Below are positions 23,414 through 35,319 of a stretch of 64,000 nt of DNA, piece by piece. Below the pieces are notes generated by a model. It was not told the DNA's origin. It worked only from the letters and a program-made list of their open reading frames with translations, and did no database searches. The position numbers and the translations under genes were made by a program. Each line of letters starts with the position of its first letter. Positions within the stretch are counted from its first letter, which is position 1. Source of the DNA: Elephas maximus indicus (taxonomy: Eukaryota; Chordata; Mammalia; Proboscidea; Elephantidae); the NCBI RefSeq assembly GCF_024166365.1, contig NC_064834.1, positions 55,284,001-55,348,000 of the forward strand, in the 5' to 3' direction.

Positions 23414-24575
23414 ATGACAGCACTAAACTCATACCTGTCTATAATTACGATGAATGTAAATGGACTAAATGCACCAACAAAGAGACAGAGAGTGGCAGAA
23501 TGGATTAAAAAAACATGATCCGTTTATATGCTGCCTACAAGAGACATACCTTAGACTTAGAGACACAAACAAACTAAAACTCAAGGATGGAAAAAAATAT
23601 ATCAAGCAAACAACAGTCAAAAAAGAGCAGGAGTGGCAGTATTAATTTCTGACAAAATAGACTTTAAAGTTAAATCCACCAAAAAGGACAAGGAAGGACA
23701 CTATATAATGATTAAAGGGACAATATACCAGGAGGATATAACCATATTAAATATTTATGCACCCAATGACAGGGCTGTAAGGTACATAAAACAAACACTA
23801 ACAACATTGCAAGTGAGGTAGAAAGCTCCACAATAATAGTAGGAGACTTCAACACACCACTTTCAGTGAAGGACACGACATACAGAAAGAAGCTCAATAA
23901 GGACACAGAAGATCTAAATGCCACAATCAACCAACTTGACCTCATAGACACGCACAGAACACGCCACCCAACACCAGCCAAGTATGCTTTCTTTTCTAGC
24001 GCACATGGAACATTCTCTAGAATAGACCACATACTAGGTCATAAAGCAAGCCTTAGCAGAATCCAAAAGATTGAAATATTACAAAGCATCCTCTCTGACC
24101 ATAAGGCCGTAAAAGTGGAAATCAATAACACAAAAAGCAGGGAAAAGAAATCAAGCACTTAGAAAATGAACAACACCCTGTTCAAAAACCACTGTTAAAA
24201 GAAAAAAAAAGTCACAGAAGACATTAGGGATGGAATAAAGAAATTTATAGAATCCGATGAGAATGAAAACACTTCCTATGAGAACCTTTGCGACACAGAG
24301 AAAGCAGTCCTCAGAGGTCAGTTTATCTCAATAAACGCACACGTACAAAAAGAAGAAAGGGCCAAAATCAAAGAATTATCCCTACAACTTGAACAAATAG
24401 AAAGAGAGCAACAAAAGAAACCCTCATGCACCAGGAGAAAACAAAAAATAAAAATTAGAGCAGAATTAAATGAAATAGAAAACACATTTGAAAGAGTTAA
24501 CAAGGCCAAAAGCTGGTTCTTTGAAAAAAATAACAAAATTGATAAATCACTGGCCCAACTGACAAAAGAAAAATA
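23414..24575 (+). pseudogene. L1 ORF2 endonuclease domain, 3'-truncated
   Basis: ORF2p nicks target DNA and reverse-transcribes L1 RNA. The frame opens with MTALNSYLSIITMNVNGLNA, the start of the APE-like endonuclease. Endonuclease motifs follow: GDFN (near 23845), RIDHILGHK (near 24020) and LSDHKA (near 24095). Stops occur near 23516 and 23820 with frameshifts. Sequence breaks off around 24575, just past the endonuclease; the reverse transcriptase, C-terminal domain and 3' UTR are missing. L1 copies normally lose the 5' end, so this loss of the 3' half points to a later deletion or recombination. Confidence 0.88.
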
Positions 24576-24711
24576 GGTGAGGAAGCCTGTTCATGACACA
24601 GGTTTGGAGTAATTTATTATACAGCTATAGAACCGTAACACTAACAATTTTTTTCTAAGCAAGGTAGAAAACAATATAATCTAATACATATTTTTAAATT
24701 TCTCTAAATAT

Positions 24712-26160
24712 ATATGGCCCCCGTGTGTCTGTCAGTTTGTCGTACTGTGAGGGCTTGTGTGTTGCTGTGTTGCTGTGGTGCTGGAAGCTATGTCACCAGT
24801 ACTCAAGGTATTCAAATATCAGCAGGGTCATCCATTCAGGACAGGTCTCAGTTGAACTTCCAGACTAAGACAGCCTAAGAAGAAGGACCTGGCAGCCTAC
24901 TTCTGAAATGAAAATTTTGCTGAAGATCATTCAAAAACGACCCCAGCAGTATATAGACAGGGAACTGCAAGAATTTCAGGCCGGATTCAGAAAAGGACAT
25001 GGAACCAGAGATATCATTGCTGATGTCAGACGGATCCTGGCTGAAAGCAGAGAATACTAGAAGGATGTTTACCGTGTTTTATTGACTATGCAAAAGCATT
25101 CGACTGTATGGATCATAACAAATTATGGATAACATTGTGAAGAATGGGAATTCCAGAACACTTTATTGTGTCCATGAGAACCTATACATGGATCAAGAGG
25201 CAGTTGTTCGGACAGAACAAGAGGATACCAAGTGGTTTAAAGTCAGGAGAGGTGTGCCTCAGGGTTGCATCCTTTCACCATACCTATTCCATCTGTATGC
25301 TGACCAAATAATGCGAGAAGCTGGACTATATGAAGAAGAACGGGGCATCGGGATTGGAGGAAGACTCATTAACAACCTGCGTTATGCAGATGACACAACC
25401 TTGCTTGCTGAAAGTGAAGAGGACTTGTACTTACCGATGAAAATCAAGGACCACAGCCTTCAATATGGATTACACCTCAACATAAAGAAAACAAAAATCC
25501 TCACAACTGGGCCAATAACCCACATCATGATAAACAAAGATTGAAGTTGTCAAGGATTTCATTTTACTTGGATCCACAATCAAAACCCATGGAAGCAGCG
25601 TCAGGACATCAAAAGACACATTGCATTGGGCAAATCTGCTGCAAAAGACCTCTTTAAAGTGTTGAGAAGCAAAGGTGTCACCTTGAAGAATAGGATGCGC
25701 CTGATCCAAACCATGGTGTTTTCAATCACCTCATGTGCATATGAAAGCTGGACAATGAATAAGGAAGACTGAAGAAGAATTGATGCCTTTGAACTGTAGA
25801 GGTGGCGAAGAATATTGAATATATTATGGACTGAAAAAAGAAGGAACAAATCTGTCTTGGAAGTAGTACAACCAGTATGCTCCTTAGAAGCAAGGATGGC
25901 TTGTGTCTTACATACTTTGGACATGTTGTCAGGAGGGATCAGTCCCTGGAGAAGGACATCATGCTTGTTAAAGTACAGGGTCAGAGAAAAAGGGGAAAAC
26001 CCTCAATGAGATGGAATGACACAGTGGCTGCAACAATGGGCTCAAGCATAACAACAATTGTAAGGATGGCACAGGACAGGGTAGTGTTTCGCTCTGTGGC
26101 AATAGGGTCAGTATGAGTTGGAACCAACTCGATGGCACCTAACAACAATAACAACAAATA
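24712..26160 (+). mobile_element. RTE-type LINE with internal deletion
   Basis: 24712-24905 is RTE 5' sequence matching 12955-13200. The endonuclease region is gone, and 24908 resumes in the reverse transcriptase (LQEFQAGFRKGHGTRDIIAD, then KAFDC near 25090). The open stretch 25125-25544 keeps the catalytic YADD (about 25382-25393). Later frames give the C-terminal region (GQRKRGKPSMRWNDT near 25985) and the AfroSINE-shared tail ending in 'aacaacaataacaacaa'. Several frameshifts and stops make it inactive. Confidence 0.92.
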
Positions 26161-26225
26161 TATAAGGACGTACACATGCACTAATTGTACTATCTATGAA
26201 TTACAGGTGACTGGGCAAATTCACG

Positions 26226-26393
26226 GGAAACCCTGGTGGCGTAGTGGTTAAGAGCTACAGCTGCTAACCAACAGGTCGACAGTTCAAATCTGCCAGGCGC
26301 TCGCTGGAAACTCTATGAGGCAGTTCTACTCTGTCCTATAGGGTTGCTATGAGTCGGAATCGCCTCGACTGCAGTGGGTTTGGTTTTGGGTTT
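26226..26393 (+). mobile_element. AfroSINE
   Basis: Near-consensus short-form copy, head 'aaaccctggtggcgtagtgg' to tail 'atgagtcggaatcgcctcga'. Flanked by 'gggcaaattcac'. A young-looking copy. Confidence 0.97.
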
Positions 26394-26601
26394 GGGGCAA
26401 ATTCACACAAGCTGCTAAAAATAGTTACCTCTGAGGAAAAGGATTAGGTAAGGTTGAGGTGGAGAGAGAAGAGGAGCATGGGGCATTTTTACCTTTGTCT
26501 TTATTTCCTTATTATTGGACTGGACTAGTCATAAAATAGAAAATAACACCTACTATTTTTTCTTTTAATAAAAAGAAAAAAGCCATCTGTAGAGCTAACT
26601 C

Positions 26602-26774
26602 TGGAAGCCCTGCGTGGCATAGTGGTTAAGAGCTATGGCTGCTAACCAAAAGGTTGGCAATTTGAATCCATTAGGTAGTCCTTGGAAACTCTGTGGGGGT
26701 AATTCTACTCTGTCTATAGGGTCACTGTGAATTGGAATCAACTTGACGGCAACAAGTTTGGTTTTGGTTTGGTT
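26602..26774 (+). mobile_element. AfroSINE
   Basis: Short-form copy from 'tggaagccctgcgtggcata' to 'gttttggtttggttt'. Target-site duplication 'agagctaactct'/'agagctagctct'. Confidence 0.95.
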
Positions 26775-26849
26775 TAGAGCTAGCTCTACCTGGGATCCAC
26801 TCACTCACCAGTTTCTTTGTCTACCTAATGGGCCACAATCCACCAAACT

Positions 26850-27100
26850 GCTGATATTTATGAAGCACTTTCTTTGCATCAGGTCCTATACTCATTGCTT
26901 TATAGCATACATTATCTGTAAATTATCTCATTTTCTACCACAGTCCAATAGGTAGTATTACCTTCATCTTACAGATGAGGAAATTTAGGCTCAGAAAGTT
27001 TAAGCAACTTGCCCAAGTTCCTACACAGCCAGTAAGTAGTGGAGCTAGGACTAGAACTTGGCATTTTCTGACTCTAAAGCCCTCATTCATTGTCAAGGGG
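26850..27100 (-). mobile_element. MIR SINE
   Basis: Inverse MIR phrases: 'gcatacattatctgtaaatt', 'cttacagatgaggaaattta', 'aacttgcccaagttcctaca', 'gtggagctaggactagaact'. Confidence 0.9.
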
Positions 27101-27129
27101 TCAGATGAAATGCAGGTGAGAAAGTATTT

Positions 27130-27655
27130 TAAACACTGTCACGTGGGAGATACACCCTATTAATACATGTTATTAGTATGTTATTAACACACGTTTCCAT
27201 GTGGACGTATCCTCAACTAATCAGCATCACTTGGACTGGAATGCGTGTCCTTCAGAGGGTACTCACTTCTTAGAACCATCTGGTCCAAGAAGTTTTATTC
27301 CCATCCTGCTAATATGCTATAAAATCATTTATTTATAAATATATCACAATAGCAATCTAATTTTGTTTCCAAAAAGAAAAAAATAAAATAAAACAACACA
27401 ATTTCTTTCTAAAAGTCTTAAGAAATTTCAACGCAGGTAAACATGAACAAGTAAAATGTCTTAAATAGGGCAAAGCCTTCCTAAATAAAAAAAAATAAGA
27501 CCCCATTAATTAGGAATTTGTGGTAATTCTGTTAAACATAGCTATAAATTACAGTGCTCTAAATTAAAGGTTGCTAATGGAAATAAATTACGTAAGCAAG
27601 AATATTAATAACTGTAATATACTTGGAGAACAGATTATTTTTAAGCACTTATTTA
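27130..27655. other. No feature recognised
   Basis: Very AT-rich sequence. No exon, repeat family or RNA gene recognised. Confidence 0.4.
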
Positions 27656-28160
27656 TTTGAGATAAAATTCACTTAAGATTCACAACTTCAGCCATTTTAA
27701 AGATACAATTCAGTCATTTACGGTGTATTCACAGAGTTGTGCAAATGTCAACACTAAGTGATTACAGGACATTTCTAGCACCGCTAAAAGAAACACTGTA
27801 TCTCCCAATTCTCCCAACCATAATGCCCTGGCAACCACTAATCTACATTCTGTCTCTATGGATATGCCTATTCTAGACATTTCATACAAATAGAGTCATA
27901 CAATATGCGGCCTCTGGTATCTGGCTTCTTTCACTTGGCATGATGTTTTCAAGGTTCATCCATGTTGTAGCATGTTATCACTACTTCACTCCTTTTTGTG
28001 GTTGCATAATATTCCATTGTGTGGATAAATTACATTTTGTTCATTCATCAGCTGTTGAGTTGTTTCTACTTTTTGGCTATTATGGATAATACTGCTATGA
28101 ACATTCACATGCAAGGTTTTTTGCAAACATATACTTTCAATTCTTTTGGGTTCAAGCATT
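27656..28160 (-). mobile_element. Old L1 (L1MB-type) 3' UTR
   Basis: Reads as the antisense of the L1MB 3' end: 'ctggcaaccactaatctaca', 'gtctctatggatatgcctat', 'ggttcatccatgttgtagca', 'gcataatattccattgtgtg'. Long and well preserved for its age, noncoding. Confidence 0.9.
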
Positions 28161-28189
28161 TTTAAATCATCTATTCTTACTAGCAAACT

Positions 28190-29190
28190 AAAATAATTCT
28201 TACTAAGTCAGATTCCCTAAGAGCGGCAAAGCCTCTCCCTCATGACAATTCGGATTTAACAAGGAGCACTGGATGGACCTGATGGTAATAAAATGGCCCT
28301 ATTTCAAATGCAGATTTTTCACTAAGTCACACATACCTTTCACCAAATGAAGTCAATTAATGAGACACCACTTGACTGTCTCAGTCTCAAAAAACTAAGT
28401 GTCTCATTATCTTCCAAAACAAAGACCTTTTGTTTTAATTTGACACGTGTGAAGGGACTTGAATTTGATCAGGAATTTGGAGTGTGATTTAGAAGTCTTG
28501 TGGACACAGAACTCATACTGTACTTACCAGTTAGGGTTTATTTAATAAACACACTCGAGGTTAACAGATAATAGACAATTAAAAAGCTCAATTAAAAGAA
28601 TAGGCTGTATTTTTTTTTTTTTTTTTTAATTCTGGATTATCCAAAAACTCACTTACATGAGAGTTTGGGCTCACATTTATAGCCTCCACCAGTGGAATAT
28701 CATTCAAATAGAAACTCTCTTGCAAGGTTCTTTATTCACAGACACCATTTTCCCTTTAAGGCAATCTGACCTTTCTCCAAAAGCCTGCTGCCGGCATCTC
28801 CACAGGCCTCATCATGGTCTTCCTAAGTGTGCCCAGATGCTTCACATAAATTTAGTACGGAAACAATGAGATGTTTCTTTGGGGCCATCTCTTTGATTCC
28901 ACTTATAGAGAAGAAATCACACTAATAAAAAAATTGAAGTTTTTTCCAATGGAAAATTACAAATTTGCTTAGTTTTCATCCCTGACACTAAGCCTTGGGC
29001 TCCTCATCACTGGGCAGACTTCTTTCCACTTGGCTTCTCTTAACCAGTGTCCTGGCACACCATCAGAGGGGGGAGATAATTAGAAATAAATGTCCTATAG
29101 GGACAAGAAGCTCTGGTAGCTTACCAGATGGGGATAAACATGGATCTTCATACAAATTCTTGGTCAGACAATATCACCACTTGTCTTCTT
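28190..29190. other. No feature recognised
   Basis: Contains a T-run at 28611-28627. The rest looks single-copy, and the short frames are not supported. Confidence 0.35.
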
Positions 29191-29196
29191 GCCTAC

Positions 29197-29723
29197 TGTC
29201 TTAGTCATCTAGTGCTGCTATAACAGAAATACCACAAGTGGATGGCTTTAACAAAGAGTTTATTCTCTCACAGTCCAGTAGGTTACAAGTCCGAATTCAG
29301 GACATTAGCTTCAGGGGAAGGCTTTCTTTTCTCTGTCAACTCTGGAGGAAGTTTCTCGTCATCAGTCTTCCCTTGATCTGGGAGCATTTCAGCACAGGAA
29401 CCTCAGGTCCAAAGGACAGGCTCTGCTCCCAGCACTGCTTTCTTGGTACTATGAGGTCCCCATGTCTCTCTGCTTGCTTCTCTCTTTTATATCTCAAAAG
29501 AGACTGGCTTAAGGCACTACCTAATCTTGTAGACCTCATCATTATAACTGCTCATCAGTATAATTAGAAAATCCATTTTACTACATCATAGTGATAGGAT
29601 TTACAACACATAGGGAAATCACATAAGAAGATAAAATGGTAGATAATCATACAATCGTACAAGGGAATCATGACCTAGCCAAGTTGACAGATATTTTCAG
29701 GACACGTAATTCAATCCATGACA
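29197..29723 (-). mobile_element. MaLR-like solo LTR
   Basis: Inverted TG...CA LTR from 'tgtcttagtcatctagtgct' to 'ttcaatccatgaca'. An exact 5-bp target-site duplication, 'cctac', at 29192-29196 and 29724-29728 supports the boundaries and the ERVL/MaLR-type integration. Confidence 0.92.
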
Positions 29724-29728
29724 CCTAC

Positions 29729-30880
29729 ATAAATTATGTGCCATGTTCACACCTTCAAGATATGTACACATTGGAAGGGCTAAAAAGAATCTTTGCTCAC
29801 TTTTCTTCCTTTTCAGCGGAACTTTTGGTCAGTCTTTGGGGTACAAGCAGAGACTTGACTGTGGTTAGTTCTAGAGCATTTTCCAAGAGCTTGTCTCATC
29901 TTATATTGCCAAGGACACATACAGAAGTGGGAATGCTTAAAAGATATGCCAGCCTCTTTGTAAATGGATGCTTCAACTGAGGTGCTTCCTTCATCTCCCC
30001 ACAGTGGGTACGGTCTGAAGCATACCACCAAACCTGGTACGAAGACAGGGCTAGAGTTCTAGGATCCAAAGCTAGGACTGGAACTCCTGGCTCCTCCTGG
30101 CTCCTGGACCTGGGGTACCAGAGGGCTGGGGGTCTGAACTCCTAGATTTGAGAGGATAGGGAAAGGAAGGGCCGATCCTTGTCTCTTAAATAAGAAAGTG
30201 CTGGAGCCTGTGGGCTGGAGCCCAGGAGTTGTGGTTTAGGTATCCCAGAGCAAGGGCTCGGGACATTAGCTCCAGGGTCCTGGAAGAGAGTAATGGGAAC
30301 TCCAGATTCCCAAAAGGGCAGGGGAAAACTCAGGCCGCCCATACTTTGATCTTTCCATTGAGGAACAGAGTTTTTAATTCCCATGGAATCCAGATATTCT
30401 GGAGCCATCCAGGTGGAAAAGTGACCCACCCAAATTATCACTCTAAAATAATCTTTGAACCTTAAAATTCCAGCCAAAACAGGCTTAAAAGTTATCTTGG
30501 AGTCAAACAATACTTCAACTTCATTAATAAAAATGTTTGCCTTGGGCATTGTACTCTTTTAAAGAATTATCTCTGCCTTCAGTTTCAACAAACGGAAACT
30601 CCAAAGATCAGGCTAGATGCTGTGCATTAGGGTCAGTCCGTAATTACTTTAATTGTTCTTCAAGAAAATGCTGTATAGAATCCTGCATGATCGCAAATTG
30701 TTTTATCAACTCTATTCTGGCCCTGTTTCCGTGGCAATACATAATTACTAGTGATGAAATTGGGTATAAGAGTCTTTGAAAGTTCTCTCTTCTTTGGAAC
30801 ATTTTCGACTCTGTAGATGGAAATCTTGCTCCAATTTGCAAATAGTATATTAAAAACATCAGTCAATTAAAAATAAATAA
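29729..30880. other. No feature recognised
   Basis: Overlapping frames on both strands (30142-30549 minus, 30229-30465 plus) show no family features. Likely single-copy noncoding DNA. Confidence 0.35.
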
Positions 30881-30885
30881 AAAGA

Positions 30886-31801
30886 TGTGCCAGGCACTAT
30901 TCTAGATGCTGGGGATATAGCAGGAGACAAAACAAAGAATCCTGCTTTCATGGAACTTTCTATTGTAGAGAAGACAGACCACAAATAGAGAAAATCAGAA
31001 AATACGGAGTATGTTAGATGATGACAAGTACAAAAAGAAAAATAAAACAGCGAAGGGAGACAGGGACCTCTGGGAAGGAGGGAGAAGGGGTTGGTTGCAA
31101 TCAGCAAAAGAGAGATCAGGGCAGGCCTCATTGAGAAGGTGACACTCAAGTAAAGACACTAGGAAGGAGGGGGGAGCACATTATATGGTGATCTGAATGC
31201 AGAACATTCCAGGCAGAGGAAACCCAAGTGCAAAGGCCCTGAGGCAGTAATGTGCCTGTGTGTGGAACAACAAGGGCTGTGTGGCTGAGCAGAGTGGGAG
31301 TTGGAAAGGATGGCGGGAGACAAGGTTGGCATAGCAGAACGTGTTGACCACTGTGACGCCTGAGGCTCCTACCTGAAGTGAAACAGAAAGTTGGGGCAAA
31401 GTGTGACAAAACCTGACTTATGTTTTAACAGGATGGCTCTGGTGGCTGTGCTGAGGATGTGTGGAAGAGGGCTGACAGCAGGAGCAGGGAAAACAGGAGG
31501 CGACTGCAGTACTCCAGCGTAGCAGTAGTCGGGGAGTGAGAAGAGGTTAGATTCTAGAAACAGTTTGAAAATAGACCTAAAATGATTTGCTGACAGATTG
31601 GATGTGGGTGTGAGAGAAAGAAAGAAGTCAGTGCATTTGGCATGAACGACAAGGAAAGTGGAGCTGCCTTTTTCTGAAATGGAAAAAGCTTTAGAAGGAG
31701 CAAGTTTGGGATCAGGGGCAATGGGAGCTTGGTTTGGGGCATATTAAGTTTGTGATGTCTATTAGATCCTAACTGGAGATGTCAGTAAGAAGTTTGATAT
31801 G
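30886..31801 (+). repeat. Ancient interspersed repeat, left part (right part 35568-35815)
   Basis: Phrases such as 'gtgccaggcactattctaga', 'caagtgcaaaggccctgagg' and 'atattaagtttgtgatgtct' match a very widely dispersed mammalian repeat. It continues after the RTE at 35568 ('ctgtagttcaggggaaaggc', 'ggactgagccctgagcttca'). The ends 'tttgatat' and 'tggatatgag' at the break show a target-site duplication. Family name unsure (L2-like or another old LINE). Confidence 0.6.
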
Positions 31802-31998
31802 TTGTTGTTGTTATGTTAGGCGCTGCAGGGTCAGTTTCAAATGATAGCAACCATACGTACAACGGAATAAAACACTGCCTGGTCCTGCACCGTCCTCATG
31901 ATCATTGTTATGCTTCAGTCTATTGTGGCAGTGACTTTGTCAATCTGTCTCATTGAGGGTCTTCTTCCTCTTTTTCAATGACCCTTTACTTTACCAAA

Positions 31999-32514
31999 TG
32001 TCTTAGTCATCTAGTGCTGCCATGCAGAAATACAGCAAGTAGATGGCTTTAACAAAGAGAAATTTATTTCCTCACAGTAAAGTAGGCTACAAGCCAAATT
32101 CAGGGTGTTGGCTCCAGGGGACGTCTTTCTCTCTCTGTCGGCTCTGGAGGAAGATTCCTTGTCCTCAAACTTCCCCTGGTCAAAGAGCTTCTCAGCAGCA
32201 GGGACCCTGGGTCCAAAGGATGCACTCTGCTCCCAGTGCTGCTTTCTTGGTGGTGTGAGGTCCCCAACTCTCTGCTTGCTTCCCTTTCCTTTTATCTCTT
32301 GTGAGATAAAAGATGGTGCAGGTCACACCACAGGGAAACCCCCTTTACATTGGATCAAGGAGGTGACCTGAGTAAGGGTGGTACAATCCTATCTGAATCG
32401 TCTTTAACATAAAATTACAATCAGAAAACGGAGGACAACCACACAGTACAGGGAATCCTGGTCTAACCAAATCAATACACACATTTTTGGGGGGACAGAA
32501 TTCAATCCATGACA
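31999..32514 (-). mobile_element. MaLR-like solo LTR inside RTE
   Basis: Inverted TG...CA LTR from 'tgtcttagtcatctagtgct' to 'ttcaatccatgaca'. Flanks are 'ccaaa' (31994) and 'ccaag' (32515), a 5-bp duplication with one mutation. Confidence 0.93.
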
Positions 32515-33747
32515 CCAAGCAAGATGTCCTTCTCCAGGGGCCGGTCCCTCCTGATAACATGTCCAAAGTACATGCAACAAAGTATCGCCAGCCTTGCTTC
32601 TAAGGGGCATTCTGGCTGTATTTCTTTCAAGGCAGATTTGTTCATTCTTCTGGTAGTCCACAGTATATTCAATATTCTTTGCCTATACCATAATTCAAAG
32701 GCATCAATTCTTCTTTGGTCTTCCTTATTCATTGTCCAGCTTTCACAAGCATATGAGGTGATTAGAAACACCATGCTTGGGTCAGGCCTACCTTAGTCCT
32801 TAAAGTGACATTTTTGTGTTTTAACACGTTAAAAAGGCCTTTTGCAGCACCTTTGCCCAATGCAATGCGTTGTCTGATTTCTTGACTGCTGCTTCCATGG
32901 GCATTGATTGTGGATCCAAGTAAGATTAAATCCATGATAACTTTCATTTTTCTCCATTTGTCATGATGTTGCTTATTGGTCCATTTGTGAGGATTTTTGT
33001 TTTCTTTATGTTGAGGTATAATCCACGCTGAAAGGCTGTGGTATTTGATCTTCATCAATAAGTGCTTCAACAAGCAAGGTTGTGTCATCTGCATATTGCA
33101 GATAGTTGAATGAGTCTCCCTCCAATCCTGATGTTGTGTTCTTCTTCGTATAGTCCAGCCTCTCATATTATTTGCTCAGCATACAGATTGAAGAAGTATG
33201 TGAAAGGATACAACCCTGACACACACCTTTCCTGACTTTGAACCATACAGTATCCCCTTGTTCTGTTCAAACAACTGCCTTTTCATCTATGGACAGGTTC
33301 CACATGAGGAAGTATTCTGGAATTCCCATTCTTCAAAATGTTACCCATAATTTGTTATGATCCACACAGTTGAATGCCTTTGCAGAGTCAATAAAACACA
33401 GGTAAACATCTTTCTGGTATTTTCTGCTTTCAGTCAAGATCCATCTGACATCAGCAATGATATCCTTGTTCCACATCTTCTTCTGAATCCAGCTTGAATT
33501 TTTAGCAGTTCCCTGTCAGTGTACTGTTGCAACTGCTTTTGAATGATCCTTAGTAAAATTTTACTATATATGATATTAACGACAATGTTTGATAATTTCC
33601 GCATTCTGTTGAATCACCTTTCTTTGGAATGGACACAAATATGGCTCTCTTCCTGTCAGTTGGCCAGGCAGCTGTCTTCCAAATTTCTTGGCATAGATGA
33701 GTGAGCACTTCCAAAGCCGGATCCGTTTGTTGAAACATCTCAGTTGG

Positions 33748-34272
33748 TGTTATGGATTGAATTGTGTCCCCCCAAAATGTGTGTCAACTTGGCTCAGCCA
33801 TGATTCCCAAGTATTGTGTGATTGTCCATCATTTTTTCCATTTGATGTGATTTTCCTACGTGTTGTAAATCCTAACTGTATGATGTTAATGAGACAGGAT
33901 TAGAGGCAGTTATGTTAATGAGTCAGGACTCAATCTATGAGGTTAGGTTGTATCTTGAGTCAATCTCTTTCGAGCTATAAAGGAGAGAAGCAAGCAGTGA
34001 GACATGGGAACTCATACCAGCAAGAAAGCAGTGCTGGGAACAGGGCACATCCTTTGGACCGGGGGCTCCTCCACTGAGAAGCTCCTAGATGATGGGAAGA
34101 TTGATGACAAGGACCTTCTCCCAGAACCAAAAGAGAAAGATAGCATTTCCCTGGAGCTGGCACCCTAAATTCAAACTTCTAGCCTACTAGACTGTAAGAA
34201 AATAAGCTTAATGTTTGTTAAAGCTATCCGCTTGTGGTATTTCTGTTATAGAAGCACTAGGTAACTAAGAAA
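33748..34272 (+). mobile_element. MaLR-like solo LTR inside RTE
   Basis: From 'tgttatggattgaattgtgt' to 'ctaggtaactaaga'. Flanks 'gttgg' and 'attgg'. Same subfamily as 13635-14159, with the 'gttaatgagtcaggact' segment. Confidence 0.92.
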
Positions 34273-34370
34273 ATTGGTATTCTGTTAATTCCTGGAGCCT
34301 TTTTTTTCGCCAGTGCCTTCAGTGCAGCTTGGGCTTCTTTCTTCAGTACCACCAGTTCTTGTTCATATGC

Positions 34371-34868
34371 TGTCATGGATTGAATTGTGTCCCACAAAAA
34401 TATGTGTCAACTTGGTTAGGCTATGATTCCCAGTGTTGCGTGGCTGTCCTCCATTTTGTGGTTGTAATTTTACGTTAAAGAGCATTAGGGTGGGATTGTA
34501 ACCCCACCCTTACCCAGGTCACATCCCTGATCCAATGTAAAGGGAGTTTCTCTGGGATGTGGCCTGTACCACCTTTTATCTTACAAGAGATAAAAGGAAA
34601 GGGAAGCAAGCAGAGAGTTGGGGGACCTCATACCACCAAGAAAGCAGTGTGGGAGCAGAGTGCATCCTTTGGACCTGGGGTCCCTGCATGGAGAAGCTCC
34701 TAGTCTGGGGGAAGATTGATGAGAAGGCTGACAGAGAAAGCTTTCCCCTGGAGTTGACACCCTGGATTTGGACCTTTAGCCTATTTTACTGTGAGGAAAT
34801 AAATTTCTCTTTGTTAAAGCCATGCACTTGTGGTATTTCTGTTATAGCATCACCAGATAACTAAGACA
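34371..34868 (+). mobile_element. MaLR-like solo LTR inside RTE, different subfamily
   Basis: From 'tgtcatggattgaattgtgt' to 'cagataactaagaca'. Flanks 'tatgc' and 'tttgc'. Its middle ('acatccctgatccaatgtaa', 'tcttacaagagataaaagga') matches the inverted LTR at 31999-32514, so these two are closer to each other than to 33748. Confidence 0.92.
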
Positions 34869-35146
34869 TTTGCTACCTCCTGAAATGGTTGAACATTGAC
34901 CAGTTCTTTTTGGTACAGTGACTTTGTGTGTTCCATTTCGTTTTTGATAGTTCCTAATTTTTCTATATTCATATTTCATACATTCCACATTCCAATTATT
35001 AATGGATGTTTGCAACTGTTTCTTTTCATTTTGAGTCATGCCACATCAGCAAATGAAGGTCCCAAAAGCTTTACTCCATCCACATCATTAAGGACTCCAC
35101 TTTGAGGCAACACTTCCCTAGTCATATTTCGACTGCCTTCCAACTT

Positions 35147-35319
35147 GAGGAAGTCCTGGTGGTGTGGTGGTTAAGAGCTCAGCTGCTAACCAAAAGGTGG
35201 GCAATTCGAGTCCCCCAGGCGCTCTTTGGAAACCCTATGGGGCAGTTCTACCGTGTCTTATAGGGTCAGTATGAGTCAGAATTGACTCAACAGCAACAGG
35301 TTTGGTTTGGTTTTTTTGA
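35147..35319 (+). mobile_element. AfroSINE inside RTE
   Basis: Head 'gaagtcctggtggtgtggtg' to tail 'tgactcaacagcaacagg'. Target-site duplication 'ttccaacttgagg'/'ttccaacctgagg'. Confidence 0.96.

Noticed and set aside
25125..25544. Functional reverse transcriptase gene with intact YADD
   Set aside because: The open stretch is only 139 codons and is flanked by frameshifts and stops in a deleted RTE.
30142..30549. 135-codon minus-strand frame
   Set aside because: It overlaps a plus-strand frame of similar length and shows no family features or splice context.
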